Source: Terriglobales bacterium (lineage in GTDB: Bacteria > Acidobacteriota > Terriglobia > Terriglobales > Acidobacteriaceae). From it: a stretch of 54,396 nt of DNA. The position numbers were made by a program, and so were the translations under genes. The stretch covers positions 1 to 54,396 of the forward strand of contig DATHMF010000013.1 in the NCBI GenBank assembly GCA_035487355.1. Reading direction: 5' to 3'. Every line of letters starts with the position of its first letter. Position 1 is the first letter of the stretch. Below, in pieces: positions 7,500 through 16,265 of this stretch. The notes under the pieces were generated by a model. It was not told the DNA's origin and ran no database searches. It worked only from the letters and a program-made list of their open reading frames with translations.

Positions 7500-7889
7500 G
7501 ATCACTCTCCCTGGTTGATATTTCTTGGTTCTGACATAGTACCTGCCAGTATGCATTTACAACTTGGGGAACTGGAAGGAAAAGTTAATAACCGAGATTG
7601 ACCGAGAAAACGCGGCTAAAAGACCATAACTGAAATCCACCCGACATCTGCAATCCTTAACAAGAAAATTACATCTACAAGACAATTCCCAACCGCCTCT
7701 CTTTTTATACTTCCTTATCGCATCATTCCAGATGCGAAGTTAACTGAGCTGTCTCTTGAATCCGGCGTCGGGCTATTCGAGGCAGTATATCGCCAAACAA
7801 CCTGCACAAACACGTACCCAATTCAATTTCACACGTATGTGCTCACCGTTAAAAGCTTGTCAAGAAGATCGAATGGAGGACAATTTCAA
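7500..7889. other. Divergent promoter region with third tandem element
   Basis: 390 bp between the 7008-7499 and 7890-9017 genes. Bases 7545-7625 resemble 6536-6616 (CAGTATGCATTTACAAC, GGAACTGGAAGG, then the tandem element). The remainder is AT-rich with no gene. A frame upstream of 7890 lacks a ribosome-binding site. Confidence 0.6.
7583..7608. promoter_or_regulatory. Tandem ACCGAGA element, copy 2
   Basis: AGTTAATA, ACCGAGA, TTG, ACCGAGA (7591-7597 and 7601-7607). Compared with copies 1 and 3, both half-sites carry the same T to G change at position 6, while the 10-bp period and the AGTTAATA flank are kept. Concerted change in both halves fits a protein-binding site. Confidence 0.6.
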
Positions 7890-9017
7890 ATGCATAACTC
7901 CCCTTTTACCCGTTTGAAGCCGCTCGCTGTCGGCTTTGTAGTCGTCCTGTTTTCAACCCTTACGATTGCTCAACACTACACGCAGACCAACCTGGTCTCT
8001 AATAAGGCTGGTCTTGCACCGGTAACGGATCCAAATCTGCAGAATCCCTGGGGACTGGTTGCCAGCCCAACTTCTCCCTGGTGGCTTTCCAACAATGCTG
8101 GTGGCACTTCCACTCTGTATGCGACGCCCACCGGTACAGCGGCAACGATTGTTCCGCTGGTGGTAACGGTGCCCAATGCGCCCAGCCAGCCGGCCCCTGG
8201 TTCCCCAACGGGGGTCATGTTCAACGGAAGTGCAACTGATTTTCTTCTTGCCCCAGGCAAGCGGGCCATTTTCATATTTGTAACCGAAGATGGCACCATC
8301 TCCGGCTGGAACCCCGGTGTACAACCAACGACGGCGGTTATTGAAGCCGACAATTCACAGGTTCCCGACGCAGCCAACGGAGCGGTTTACAAGGGTGCGA
8401 CGATCGCTGAAATCGACGGAAAGAAGTTCATCCTGGCGGCTAACTTCCGCAGCGGGAATATCGACGTTTTTGACACCAACTTCAAGCAGGTAAAAATCTC
8501 AGATGACGCTTTCGATGATGATCGCATCCCACGCGATTTTGCTCCTTTTAACGTGCAGGCGATTGGCCCCAACATCTACGTAACCTATGCCAAACAGAAT
8601 GCGGCAAAGCATGACCCGGTGGGAGGCACCGGCTTCGGGTTCGTTGACGTTTTCAGCCCTGAGGGCAGATTGAGGGCCCGGCTGCAGCATGGGCCGTGGC
8701 TCAATGCTCCCTGGGGCGTGGTGCTGACCACGGAGCACTACGGCGAGTTCAGCCATACACTGCTGGTGGGTAACTTCCGCGGCGGCACCATCGCGGCATT
8801 TAATCCGTTAACCGGCCGATTCCTGGGCAACGTCTTGAATCCCGACGGCACAACCCTGAATATCGATGGATTGTGGGCGCTCACTTTCGGTAACGACCAC
8901 AACGCCGGCCCTGCCACTACGCTGTTCTTTACTGCTGGTATCAACGGCGAAGTGGATGGCCTGTTCGGCACTCTGACACCTGTTGCTGCCGAACTGGGTG
9001 AAGATGATGAGCAGTAG
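7890..9017 (+). CDS. TIGR03118-family secreted protein, beta-propeller-like
   Basis: 375 aa from an ATG with GGAGGA 9 bp upstream; a longer frame from 7839 lacks a site. A signal peptide covers about residues 1-28 (LKPLAVGFVVVLFSTLTIAQ). The mature protein matches what I know of TIGR03118: YTQTNLVSNKAGLAPVTDPN, LQNPWGLVASPTSPWWLSNN, GVMFNGSATDFLL, FIFVTEDGTISGWNP, YVTYAKQNAAKHDPVGG, LNAPWGVVLT and a C-terminal FFTAGINGEVDGLFGTL. Members are secreted and probably form a beta-propeller; no biochemical role is established. It is followed by a strong terminator and seems monocistronic. Its upstream region holds the copy 2 tandem element, 283 bp away. Confidence 0.85.
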   Translation: MHNSPFTRLKPLAVGFVVVLFSTLTIAQHYTQTNLVSNKAGLAPVTDPNLQNPWGLVASPTSPWWLSNNAGGTSTLYATPTGTAATIVPLVVTVPNAPSQPAPGSPTGVMFNGSATDFLLAPGKRAIFIFVTEDGTISGWNPGVQPTTAVIEADNSQVPDAANGAVYKGATIAEIDGKKFILAANFRSGNIDVFDTNFKQVKISDDAFDDDRIPRDFAPFNVQAIGPNIYVTYAKQNAAKHDPVGGTGFGFVDVFSPEGRLRARLQHGPWLNAPWGVVLTTEHYGEFSHTLLVGNFRGGTIAAFNPLTGRFLGNVLNPDGTTLNIDGLWALTFGNDHNAGPATTLFFTAGINGEVDGLFGTLTPVAAELGEDDEQ

Positions 9018-9360
9018 TCTTTAAAAGAAAACATCCAAGACCCGCTGCCGTGCGGGTCTTGGATTGTTTTAGGACGATTTCTTCAAACGAAAAATCCGGA
9101 ATATGGGTTTTACAATTTTTTTACAAATAAACGATCAGGTAGTGACACTTCATACCGGCTAAACGAGTAGTCTCCTCCTCAATGTTGTAAATAGATGCTG
9201 TAAGGTAAAGAGCCAAAGAGCTCTAAAAACTGAACTGGACAGAGAAGGCAATACCTTATGCGTCTCCAGGACCAGAATGCGTCGAATCAAAGTTGAGGGA
9301 GGCTGTGGTCCGGCGCATTCTGGGTAGGTTAGGTCTAGCGCAAGCAACATTACGGGACGT
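9018..9360. other. Intergenic region between convergent genes
   Basis: Apart from the terminator at 9033-9070 I see only AT-rich sequence (9090-9140) and no gene. No clear terminator for the minus-strand cupredoxin gene was found. Confidence 0.6.
9033..9070 (+). terminator. Intrinsic terminator after the TIGR03118 gene
   Basis: A perfect 13-bp stem (ATCCAAGACCCGC / GCGGGTCTTGGAT) with loop TGCCGT is followed by TGTTTT, 15 bp after the stop codon. Confidence 0.9.
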
Positions 9361-10122
9361 TCAGTGATTGTAGACAGGGCTTGCGGGCACAGGTGGGTCG
9401 TAATCACGGCCGTATTTGTTTTTGTGGGATTTATATAGGCTTCCAGCTTCCGCCACGTGGAGCGTACCGAAGGAAGCCGCGCCTTCCGGAACCACAATTT
9501 CTCGAGTTAGATTTTTCAGCATCTCCGGCAACGAGCGTTCATGCCAAACGTGCAGAATATAGCGCCCCGGCGGAACGCTGGCGATACTTATCTGTCCGGC
9601 ACGGTCAGAAGTTCCGTAATAGGGTGTGGCCATAACAACTACTACAGCACTCATTTCAGGATGAATGTTGCAGAAAATGTACGATATGCCGGGGTGATCG
9701 AAGCGAACGGCACGAGTGGTTCCTGCTTCGTAGAGTCCGAGGTCGAAGCGCTTGCCTTCAAATAAGGAAAATACGTTGTGGAAAATCGGATCGCGATTGG
9801 GGAATTCCACGACCGTCCCCATCGGGATCACGAGGATGTGAGGCTTGAAGCTTTTATCTTTTTGCAACAACTGTGCACGTTGTGGGGCAGCAGGAGCAAG
9901 ATCGGCATTCTTCCCGGAAGAATTATCCACCGGCGTCAACCAAACCACGATGTTCGATTTATCGGCAATGGCCGAACTCGCTTTGTCTTTCGTTGAATCA
10001 ATACGGGTCAAATCAATGCGGCCTGTGACTGTCGTTTTCTGACACCAGCCCAAAGCCGGTGTAAGCAGCAGAGAGAGCAACAAACCGTATCTGGCCCAAT
10101 ACCTCATTGGAGATGCGTCCAT
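9361..10122 (-). CDS. Exported cupredoxin-like protein
   Basis: 253 aa from the ATG that lies 7 bp after the stop of the porin gene; a second ATG at 10107 is also possible. Residues 7-27 form a signal peptide (RYGLLLSLLLTPALGWC). The middle is a cupredoxin fold with type 1 copper ligands in order: His115 (FHNVFS), Cys151, His154 and Met157 (FCNIHPEM). It resembles the methylamine-utilisation or plastocyanin-like copper proteins. The C-terminal part (GQISIASVPPGRYILHVWHE) is a carboxypeptidase-regulatory-like beta sandwich. Encoded just after the outer-membrane porin and downstream of a two-component system, it may act in periplasmic copper handling or electron transfer. The exact role is inferred. 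Confidence 0.75.
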   Translation of the reverse strand: MDASPMRYWARYGLLLSLLLTPALGWCQKTTVTGRIDLTRIDSTKDKASSAIADKSNIVVWLTPVDNSSGKNADLAPAAPQRAQLLQKDKSFKPHILVIPMGTVVEFPNRDPIFHNVFSLFEGKRFDLGLYEAGTTRAVRFDHPGISYIFCNIHPEMSAVVVVMATPYYGTSDRAGQISIASVPPGRYILHVWHERSLPEMLKNLTREIVVPEGAASFGTLHVAEAGSLYKSHKNKYGRDYDPPVPASPVYNH

Positions 10123-10129
10123 GGTTGCT

Positions 10130-11722
10130 TCAGAAAACAATGCCCATAGCAGTACTAATGTGGTTTGCAATCTCGCTGCTGTGATCAAGACTAAAGGTCC
10201 GCAAATGCCGGTACTCGATCGAGAATATCAAGTTTGATCGTGGCCGGTAAATGACATTGGCAAATGCACTCTGGTTCCGCACGACGGTATCGAAGTAAGA
10301 AATCTGTCCTCCAGAGAAGCCATCCACCTCTCGAGCAAATGGATTCTCCTGTCCAAACGCAGCGTTGAATTCGAAGGGGCTTTCCGTCGGTTTGAATTTC
10401 AGTTGTGTCCATCCCCCCAACGTATCCAGTCCATCGACTTCAGTCAGCGGATTTGAGAGTGGGGTTTCCCACAGTGCGCTGCGGCCCAAACCGCCGCCTA
10501 AACCTCCGATAGCGCGCCCGCGATGGAACTCGCCGGTAAGCGAGAACCAGCGATTCAGCGGCAGGCTCCAATCCGTAGTACCTGCCCAGCCGTAAACTTT
10601 TCGCTGGAATCCCCATTTTTGGCTGCCATAATATCCACCCACACCCAGCGTAAATGGCCGTCCGAAAATATTCTGCGTCCAGGCTACACGGGCGGCCGCT
10701 CCGGGTGTCCGCGATCGCTCTCCCGCCTGGGGCTGACGGAAGTACTGCGACATGGGCGTTTCCCCTGTCAACGAATCGAGAATTCCACCCTGGACCAGAA
10801 CGCTTGAACCCTCGCTGATCTCGGTGCGATGTTCTACTCGGAACTGTGGAGTCCACGCCCATAGATTTCCCGCGTAAGAAAGTGCTGGTGTTGACAGCGT
10901 AACGAAGCTTGTTGGCGACAGTGGCGCAAAAAATAAGCTGTCTTGTCCGGCAACAATAGATGTATTTTTCCAATCCAGTCGCACCGTACCGGTACGCAGG
11001 CGCATAATTCCTTGGGTTACACCGTTCGAGTAACCAGGAAACCCTCCTGAAAAATCAAACTGCACGCTGGCGCTGGTTTTCGCGCCCGCAAACTCCGGAC
11101 CAAAAACTTCCAGACCAAGTTGGGATTGACGCAAGCTACCCCCAAAACTGCCGCGCGAATCCAGGGTCGCTCGCGGCATTGCCGTCGTGGGAAAATCAAG
11201 ATTGTCCACCGACCCCTCGTTCCCGAACAAATTCAAGAGCACAATGCCAGAGAGCTTTACGCGGTACTTGGATGCACTCTCCACCTTGGTTTGATATTGT
11301 TCATTGATTTTTTCGCTTAGAAGTTGCTGCTCTTCTTCCACCTTGGCCAGCCGTTGTTCGGCCCCCTCACCCTGATTCGATTCGTCCACCGCATTGCCTG
11401 GAATTTCTGCAGAGGCCTCCACGGGAACCACGGACCCAGGTTTGGCATCGAGCTTTCTTTCCGTGGCTTCAAGCTCTTCCTGCAAGACATCAACTTGAGT
11501 TCGATAGCGGACCGCTTCGGCGTGAATCTCACGCACTGCGGCCTGAAGTTCGCGAACTTGCTTTTGCAATTCGATTACCGAATCTTGCAGCGACGCATTC
11601 TGTGGGCTTGCTGTGACCGGCTCCTGGGCCTGAGACCGTAAAGGCCTATTCATCAAAAGCAAAGAAATTGAAAGTAATAGAAGAAGACGATAACGCGAAC
11701 GAGATAGGTTTCTCCATGGCAT
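10130..11722 (-). CDS. Outer-membrane porin-like beta-barrel with N-terminal coiled coil
   Basis: 530 aa with GGGAGG 6 bp before the ATG. Residues 1-33 form a signal peptide ending RSQAQE. Residues about 45-95 and 125-150 are coiled coils (VIELQKQVRELQAAVREIHA and EQRLAKVEEEQQLLSEKINE), as in porins anchored to peptidoglycan. From about 160 the sequence alternates in short amphipathic strands and ends in a terminal Phe (AMGIVF), the usual signal for outer-membrane barrel insertion. A phosphate-selective or general porin-type barrel is likely; the substrate is unknown. It is directly followed by the cupredoxin gene (7 bp), so the pair is probably co-expressed, and it lies 185 bp downstream of the sensor kinase gene on the same strand. 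Confidence 0.75.
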   Translation of the reverse strand: MPWRNLSRSRYRLLLLLSISLLLMNRPLRSQAQEPVTASPQNASLQDSVIELQKQVRELQAAVREIHAEAVRYRTQVDVLQEELEATERKLDAKPGSVVPVEASAEIPGNAVDESNQGEGAEQRLAKVEEEQQLLSEKINEQYQTKVESASKYRVKLSGIVLLNLFGNEGSVDNLDFPTTAMPRATLDSRGSFGGSLRQSQLGLEVFGPEFAGAKTSASVQFDFSGGFPGYSNGVTQGIMRLRTGTVRLDWKNTSIVAGQDSLFFAPLSPTSFVTLSTPALSYAGNLWAWTPQFRVEHRTEISEGSSVLVQGGILDSLTGETPMSQYFRQPQAGERSRTPGAAARVAWTQNIFGRPFTLGVGGYYGSQKWGFQRKVYGWAGTTDWSLPLNRWFSLTGEFHRGRAIGGLGGGLGRSALWETPLSNPLTEVDGLDTLGGWTQLKFKPTESPFEFNAAFGQENPFAREVDGFSGGQISYFDTVVRNQSAFANVIYRPRSNLIFSIEYRHLRTFSLDHSSEIANHISTAMGIVF

Positions 11723-11907
11723 AATGAGCCTCCCTTACAAAAAGAATTATGCTGGCCTAAAGCTATTTCGGGTTTGATTGAAACATTTCAGGGCCTCATG
11801 GACCGATGTCCTCAAATATGTTTTTAAGATGAGGTCCTTTACTGAGCTCGGGATTCCGCCCGGCAGCAGCGCCGCCCAGGTTCCCGATGCTTCCGCTTGC
11901 TAACGGC

Positions 11908-13686
11908 TCAATGTGTGGACAGCGAACTGGCAGTCGCTTCTCTCCCCTCAGCAGTCGCGGGCCGTTGATTGAAAGAGAGTGGCAACGTGAGCTTGAATAC
12001 CGTGTGTCCGGCAGCAGTGCTCTCTATCTTTACACTGCCTCCGTGGTCTTCAATGATCTTTTGAACAATCGTTAATCCCAGGCCTGTACCATTTTCTTTT
12101 CCAAAGCTGACAAAAGGTTCAAACAGCCTACCACGAATTGCTTCTGCAATTCCCGGACCGTTGTCGGCAATGCAGACTTCCAGGAATTTCTCGTTGCTAT
12201 GAATCGTGATTTCGATTTTTCCTGAATCACAGGGTACAGCCTGACAGGCATTTAGCAGTAAGTTGTAAAAAACCCGTTCCAGTTTTTTCGTATCGTACCA
12301 ACAGTTGCTCGGACCCTGGCTGGCCAGGGTAATATTCACACCATGGAACTCGGGATTGGCTCGAACCGACTGAATCGCGTGCTTCATCGCGTCCTCTACG
12401 TTGCCATAAATCAGGGAGAGCGACTCCCGGGTGCGCGAGAATTCCAGAAGCGACTCGATCAGATCTGTCATTTGCGCGACGGCCAGGCGTATCTCATGAT
12501 AAAACTCTTCCCGCTGGTGCAGATCGAACTTGTGCTCCGACAGGAACTCTGAATTCGCCACAATGGCGGTCAACTGATGGCGCATATCGTGTGAAATAGA
12601 GCTCGCCATCTGTCCGATGGTGGCCAGGCGTTCTGATTCAAGCAGCTTTTGCTGAGCTTTTTGCAAGTTGGTACGCATTCGATCAAAAGCTGCGGTCACC
12701 TCAGCGACTTCGTCGCCACCATGCGGCTCCAGAGGATAAGCAAAGTCTCCCTTCTCCAGAGCGCGGACACCAGCTACCAGGTTTCCCAGGGGGCGCGTGA
12801 AGCGATGCGAGATTAAGAAAACGAGCAGTCCCTGGCACACGATTGCGATTAAGCCCAGTCCCATAAGAAAGCGGTATAGACCCGTCAAGAACCTGGTCGC
12901 CTGGTCGTAAGACTTCAAAACGCTCAAGTGGACGCCTGAAGAAGCACTGGGCGCAAGCTCAAGTGATGACGCCAGATAACGTTCATCCCCTAATTGGATG
13001 TCTCCCGGATCTGGCTTTAGCCCTCCGCCACCTTGCCGGGCCAGCTCCGATTCCTGACCGGAAGAAAGTGTGCTCCTCGCAATGGAGTTCCCGTACCAGA
13101 AAGCAACCTGACTGGTTGAGATCTGGCTGATTTCCTTAGCTACGCGGTCATCAATTTCGTAACCTACAGCCAGCACTCCCAACGGATTATTGGCATTCTC
13201 CGGACCAGAATAAACCGGCTGAAGAAAAACTTCGTACAAATGCCCAGCTCCAAACCACCACTGCCTCGGTTCACCCGATTGTAAAGAACGATCCAGCGAT
13301 TCCTGGGCTATCCCAATGGTGAATACCGGAGCTGAAGTGTGGAGGGCAACAATTTTTCCGGAACGGTTTGCCAGAACAAATAAATCGCTTCCGCCACGCT
13401 TCCAGAAGTCAGTGGACGCATCCTGGATGGTCGCCGCATGTTCGGTTGTCATGAGCGCTTTAAGGGTGGGCAGGTTGGAAAGCAGCTCCGCCGAGTGGCT
13501 CAGGGCAATCTCGCGTTCATATTGAAAGTTCTGGAAGGTAAGAATTGAGTTGCGCAGGTCTGCAATAATCTGGTCACGAATCTGCGAGTTTACGCTCCGA
13601 CGCACGATGAGCAAACTCGTCCCCGTTAACCCGGTCGAGATCAACAATAATGCAATGAGAAACTTGGTTCGTAATCGAACCTTCAC
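11908..13686 (-). CDS. Membrane sensor histidine kinase
   Basis: 592 aa. The start is GTG with GGAGGGG about 9 bp upstream. TM1 is at residues 8-28; an extracytoplasmic sensor of about 240 aa resembling a Cache domain follows, then TM2 (about 275-295) and a HAMP linker (RPLGNLVAGVRALEKGDFAY). The HisKA box is SSISHDMRHQL with the phospho-accepting His. The ATPase domain shows the N box (LLLNACQAV), G1 (DNGPGIA) and G2 (GTGLGLTI). The gene follows the OmpR-type regulator by 38 bp, an evident two-component system. Its neighbours, a porin and a cupredoxin, are plausible targets. The signal sensed is unknown. Confidence 0.9.
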   Translation of the reverse strand: MKVRLRTKFLIALLLISTGLTGTSLLIVRRSVNSQIRDQIIADLRNSILTFQNFQYEREIALSHSAELLSNLPTLKALMTTEHAATIQDASTDFWKRGGSDLFVLANRSGKIVALHTSAPVFTIGIAQESLDRSLQSGEPRQWWFGAGHLYEVFLQPVYSGPENANNPLGVLAVGYEIDDRVAKEISQISTSQVAFWYGNSIARSTLSSGQESELARQGGGGLKPDPGDIQLGDERYLASSLELAPSASSGVHLSVLKSYDQATRFLTGLYRFLMGLGLIAIVCQGLLVFLISHRFTRPLGNLVAGVRALEKGDFAYPLEPHGGDEVAEVTAAFDRMRTNLQKAQQKLLESERLATIGQMASSISHDMRHQLTAIVANSEFLSEHKFDLHQREEFYHEIRLAVAQMTDLIESLLEFSRTRESLSLIYGNVEDAMKHAIQSVRANPEFHGVNITLASQGPSNCWYDTKKLERVFYNLLLNACQAVPCDSGKIEITIHSNEKFLEVCIADNGPGIAEAIRGRLFEPFVSFGKENGTGLGLTIVQKIIEDHGGSVKIESTAAGHTVFKLTLPLSFNQRPATAEGREATASSLSTH

Positions 13687-13724
13687 TATGACTCACCCCT
13701 CCGACAGCACCGGAACTCCAGCCG

Positions 13725-14405
13725 CTATCGCACAAATTTATACCCAGTGCCATGCACGGTGCGAAAGTGTACGGGGAATGCCGGGTCTTTTTCAATTTTT
13801 TGCCGGAGCTTCAGGATGTGGTTATCCACTGTGCGCGTGGAAGGATAATTTTGATAGCCCCAAACCTCATTCAGAAGCTCTTCCCGCGTGACCACACGTT
13901 CCAGGTTTTGTGAAAAGAACTTCAAAACCTTGAATTCCTGCGCTGTGAGAGAAATTTGCTGGCCCGCCCGTTTGAGTTCCATCTTGGTGAAATCCACCGA
14001 GATATTTCCGAAAACAAACAAATCGGAAACTGTCCCGCTCCGCGCAGAACGCCGGAGGGCGCCCTGAACTCGCGCCAGCAACTCTCTTGGGCTGAATGGT
14101 TTTGTAACGTAATCGTCTGCACCAAGTTCCAGCAGAAGAACTTTATCCACCACGTCGGTTGTCGCGCTCAGGACTATGACTGGAAGCGAGGGGTTCTTGC
14201 TCTTGATTTCGCGGCAAACTTCTTTCCCGGATGCACCCGGCAACCTCAGATCCAGGAGAACTACCGAAGGTGGGGCATTTTGAAATAACTCTAGCGCAGC
14301 CGTTCCGCTGCCGGCGATATCAACGCCGTATCCTTTCGACTCGAACAACCGCTTCAATGCTCTTTGGACTGCGCGGTCATCTTCCACCACCAGAACTCGT
14401 TCCAT
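13725..14405 (-). CDS. OmpR/PhoB-family response regulator
   Basis: 226 aa from the ATG giving MERVLVVEDD, where homologous regulators start. The frame is open to 14597 and two further ATGs could add up to 64 residues, including a linker rich in Gln and Ser, so the start is uncertain. The receiver shows the acidic pair (EDD), the phospho-acceptor in VVLLDLRLPG, the Ser/Thr switch (VLSATTD) and the Lys of DDYVTKPF. The C-terminal winged helix ends VDNHILKLRQKIEKD and RTVHGTGYKFV. It precedes its kinase by 38 bp. Confidence 0.88.
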   Translation of the reverse strand: MERVLVVEDDRAVQRALKRLFESKGYGVDIAGSGTAALELFQNAPPSVVLLDLRLPGASGKEVCREIKSKNPSLPVIVLSATTDVVDKVLLLELGADDYVTKPFSPRELLARVQGALRRSARSGTVSDLFVFGNISVDFTKMELKRAGQQISLTAQEFKVLKFFSQNLERVVTREELLNEVWGYQNYPSTRTVDNHILKLRQKIEKDPAFPVHFRTVHGTGYKFVR

Positions 14406-14676
14406 CCCGTAATTGTACTTCGGAAGCGGCGGCTCCGAGTATGACTGACTCGAAACCTGGCTAGAGTCGGCTTTTTCCTTTATGTCTGCGTCATCTTCTT
14501 GCTGGATAGGTGTGAAATCCTGCATGGTAAAAACAAAATCTCCCTGAGCATACCCAGCAAATACAACCTGCTGGATAAATGTCACTAGAATCATCACACA
14601 GAAAGAATTTTGAAATTGTCATAAAAATGTAAATTCATCGTGGCGTTAAGAGTCTCGCATGTTGAGATCGAATAGT

Positions 14677-15564
14677 TCAGACAATTTCCAGCCAGAAGGA
14701 AATCCCTTTTCGAGCAACACCTGTTAATTTAGGGCTTGCCCACAGCGATTCCAATGGCTCCATACAATCACTTTCCTGGCTGATGAATGCGTTCGGCAGC
14801 ACAACTTTGAAGTTCTCGTGTCCGGCAAGCAACGAAGTTGCCAGCAAATATTGCTCTGAGTAGTACCATTCTGCCCACTCTGGCATGTAGTCGTAAGGCA
14901 AATCAATATCGTGGATATGAACCAGGACCCCGGGACGTAAGTTTGGCAAAATATCCAGAAAAAAAACACTGACATCAGAATTCATGAAGCTGCGGTGAGA
15001 ACCGTCTACGAACAGAATGTCGCCGGACTGAAGGCCCTCAAATAATTTCAGGTCAACATCCTGTGCCGGTCTTCGAATGACCTGATCGCAGATAGCATCA
15101 ATTCCAGCTCGCGGATGAGGATCAATCGAGGTAATCCTGGTCGCGAGCTTGTGGTCGCGAATCGCACGGCGCACAACTTTCGTGGAGTATCCCGAGCCTA
15201 TTTCCAGGTATTGACCGGGTTTTCTCAAGGCCACAAAACCATATAACGCCAGCGTATCGAGCCCATCCAACCATTTGTTGATCCAGCAAGGTTCGGTTGA
15301 TTCCTTGGGTTCGTTGAGTGGTATCTGCAAAAGATGCGAATCCAAACTGCGAAACTCCTTCAAGGTCGCTGCGAACTTGGACCTATCAGCAGAAAACAAT
15401 TGATAAAGTTTTTGGTGCGGTGGCTTGCCGTATCCGTATCGTGGAGTCGGCACAAAAGGGTAATCGAGAAAGATGGGGTAGTACCCTTTTAGCAATCGAG
15501 GAATGTTGTAGAGTACATACAAAAAGCCGTTCTTGCGCGCAATTCTCTTGAGAGTCTTTGGCAT
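14677..15564 (-). CDS. Class I SAM-dependent methyltransferase (Methyltransf_24 type)
   Basis: 295 aa. The SAM-binding motif I is QYLEIGSGYSTKVV, followed by the acidic strand-2 loop TSIDPHPRAGID and the conserved DILFVDGSHRSFMNSDVSVF and LVHIHDIDLPYDY blocks, typical of the Methyltransf_24 / cephalosporin-hydroxylase-like group. Such enzymes often act on sugars or secondary metabolites. The N-terminal 100 residues are basic and aromatic (FLYVLYNIPRLLKGYYPIF), without a clear signal peptide. The gene stands alone and is divergent from the TMEM175-like gene. The substrate is unknown. Confidence 0.8.
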   Translation of the reverse strand: MPKTLKRIARKNGFLYVLYNIPRLLKGYYPIFLDYPFVPTPRYGYGKPPHQKLYQLFSADRSKFAATLKEFRSLDSHLLQIPLNEPKESTEPCWINKWLDGLDTLALYGFVALRKPGQYLEIGSGYSTKVVRRAIRDHKLATRITSIDPHPRAGIDAICDQVIRRPAQDVDLKLFEGLQSGDILFVDGSHRSFMNSDVSVFFLDILPNLRPGVLVHIHDIDLPYDYMPEWAEWYYSEQYLLATSLLAGHENFKVVLPNAFISQESDCMEPLESLWASPKLTGVARKGISFWLEIV

Positions 15565-15659
15565 GTGTTTATACGATTTTATCCAGATGCACAGCTATAA
15601 CCAATTTTTGGAAAAGCGAAGCAGCCGGCTGTAATTCTAATGCAAGGGAGCAGTGACCC

Positions 15660-16259
15660 ATGCAGTCTGAAACATCGCGCATCGAAGCATTTTCAGACGG
15701 AGTGTTTGCCATTGCAATCACACTGCTGATCCTGGAGATAAAAATACCCACTCCGGCAAAGGGCAGTCTTGCTGTTGCTCTGTTGCAGCAATGGCCATCG
15801 TACCTGGCTTTCCTGATGAGCTTCGCCTTTATCGGCATCATGTGGATCAACCATCACCGGCTGTTCACCCACATCAGACGGTCGAATGACGTACTGCTCA
15901 TTTTGAACCTTCTGTTGCTGTTGGGGGTTACAATTGTGCCTTTTCCCACTGCAGTATTGGCGGCATATCTGGGTGATCGCGATCAAAGGGTGGCAGCGAT
16001 GTTGTACAACGGAACATACTTCGTGATTGCGTTGTTGTTCAATATACTGTGGCACTACTCCGTTTCCCGCCAACTCCTCGACAAGAGCACTCTTCCCTTC
16101 TCACAAAACATTTCCAGACAATATGCTTTAGGGCCGGTTATGTATTTGATCTGCCTGGCCTTGGCATGGTTCAGTGTGCCGGCGAGTCTGGCAATCAACG
16201 GCGTCCTGGCAATTTTCTTTGTATTACCACCAGAGCTATTGAAAAAACGCAACGGGTAA
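15660..16259 (+). CDS. TMEM175-family (DUF1211) potassium-channel-like membrane protein
   Basis: 199 aa with AAGGGAG 9 bp before the ATG. The N-terminus RIEAFSDGVFAIAITLLILE carries the family signature RxxxFSD in TM1, which lines the pore in bacterial TMEM175 K+ channels. Six hydrophobic segments follow (LAFLMSFAFIGIMWINHHR, LILNLLLLLGVTIVPF and others), with the second signature motif IMWINHHRLF. It is likely a tetrameric K+ channel in the inner membrane. It is convergent with the next gene, only 6 bp apart. Confidence 0.88.
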   Translation: MQSETSRIEAFSDGVFAIAITLLILEIKIPTPAKGSLAVALLQQWPSYLAFLMSFAFIGIMWINHHRLFTHIRRSNDVLLILNLLLLLGVTIVPFPTAVLAAYLGDRDQRVAAMLYNGTYFVIALLFNILWHYSVSRQLLDKSTLPFSQNISRQYALGPVMYLICLALAWFSVPASLAINGVLAIFFVLPPELLKKRNG

Positions 16260-16265
16260 AGATCA

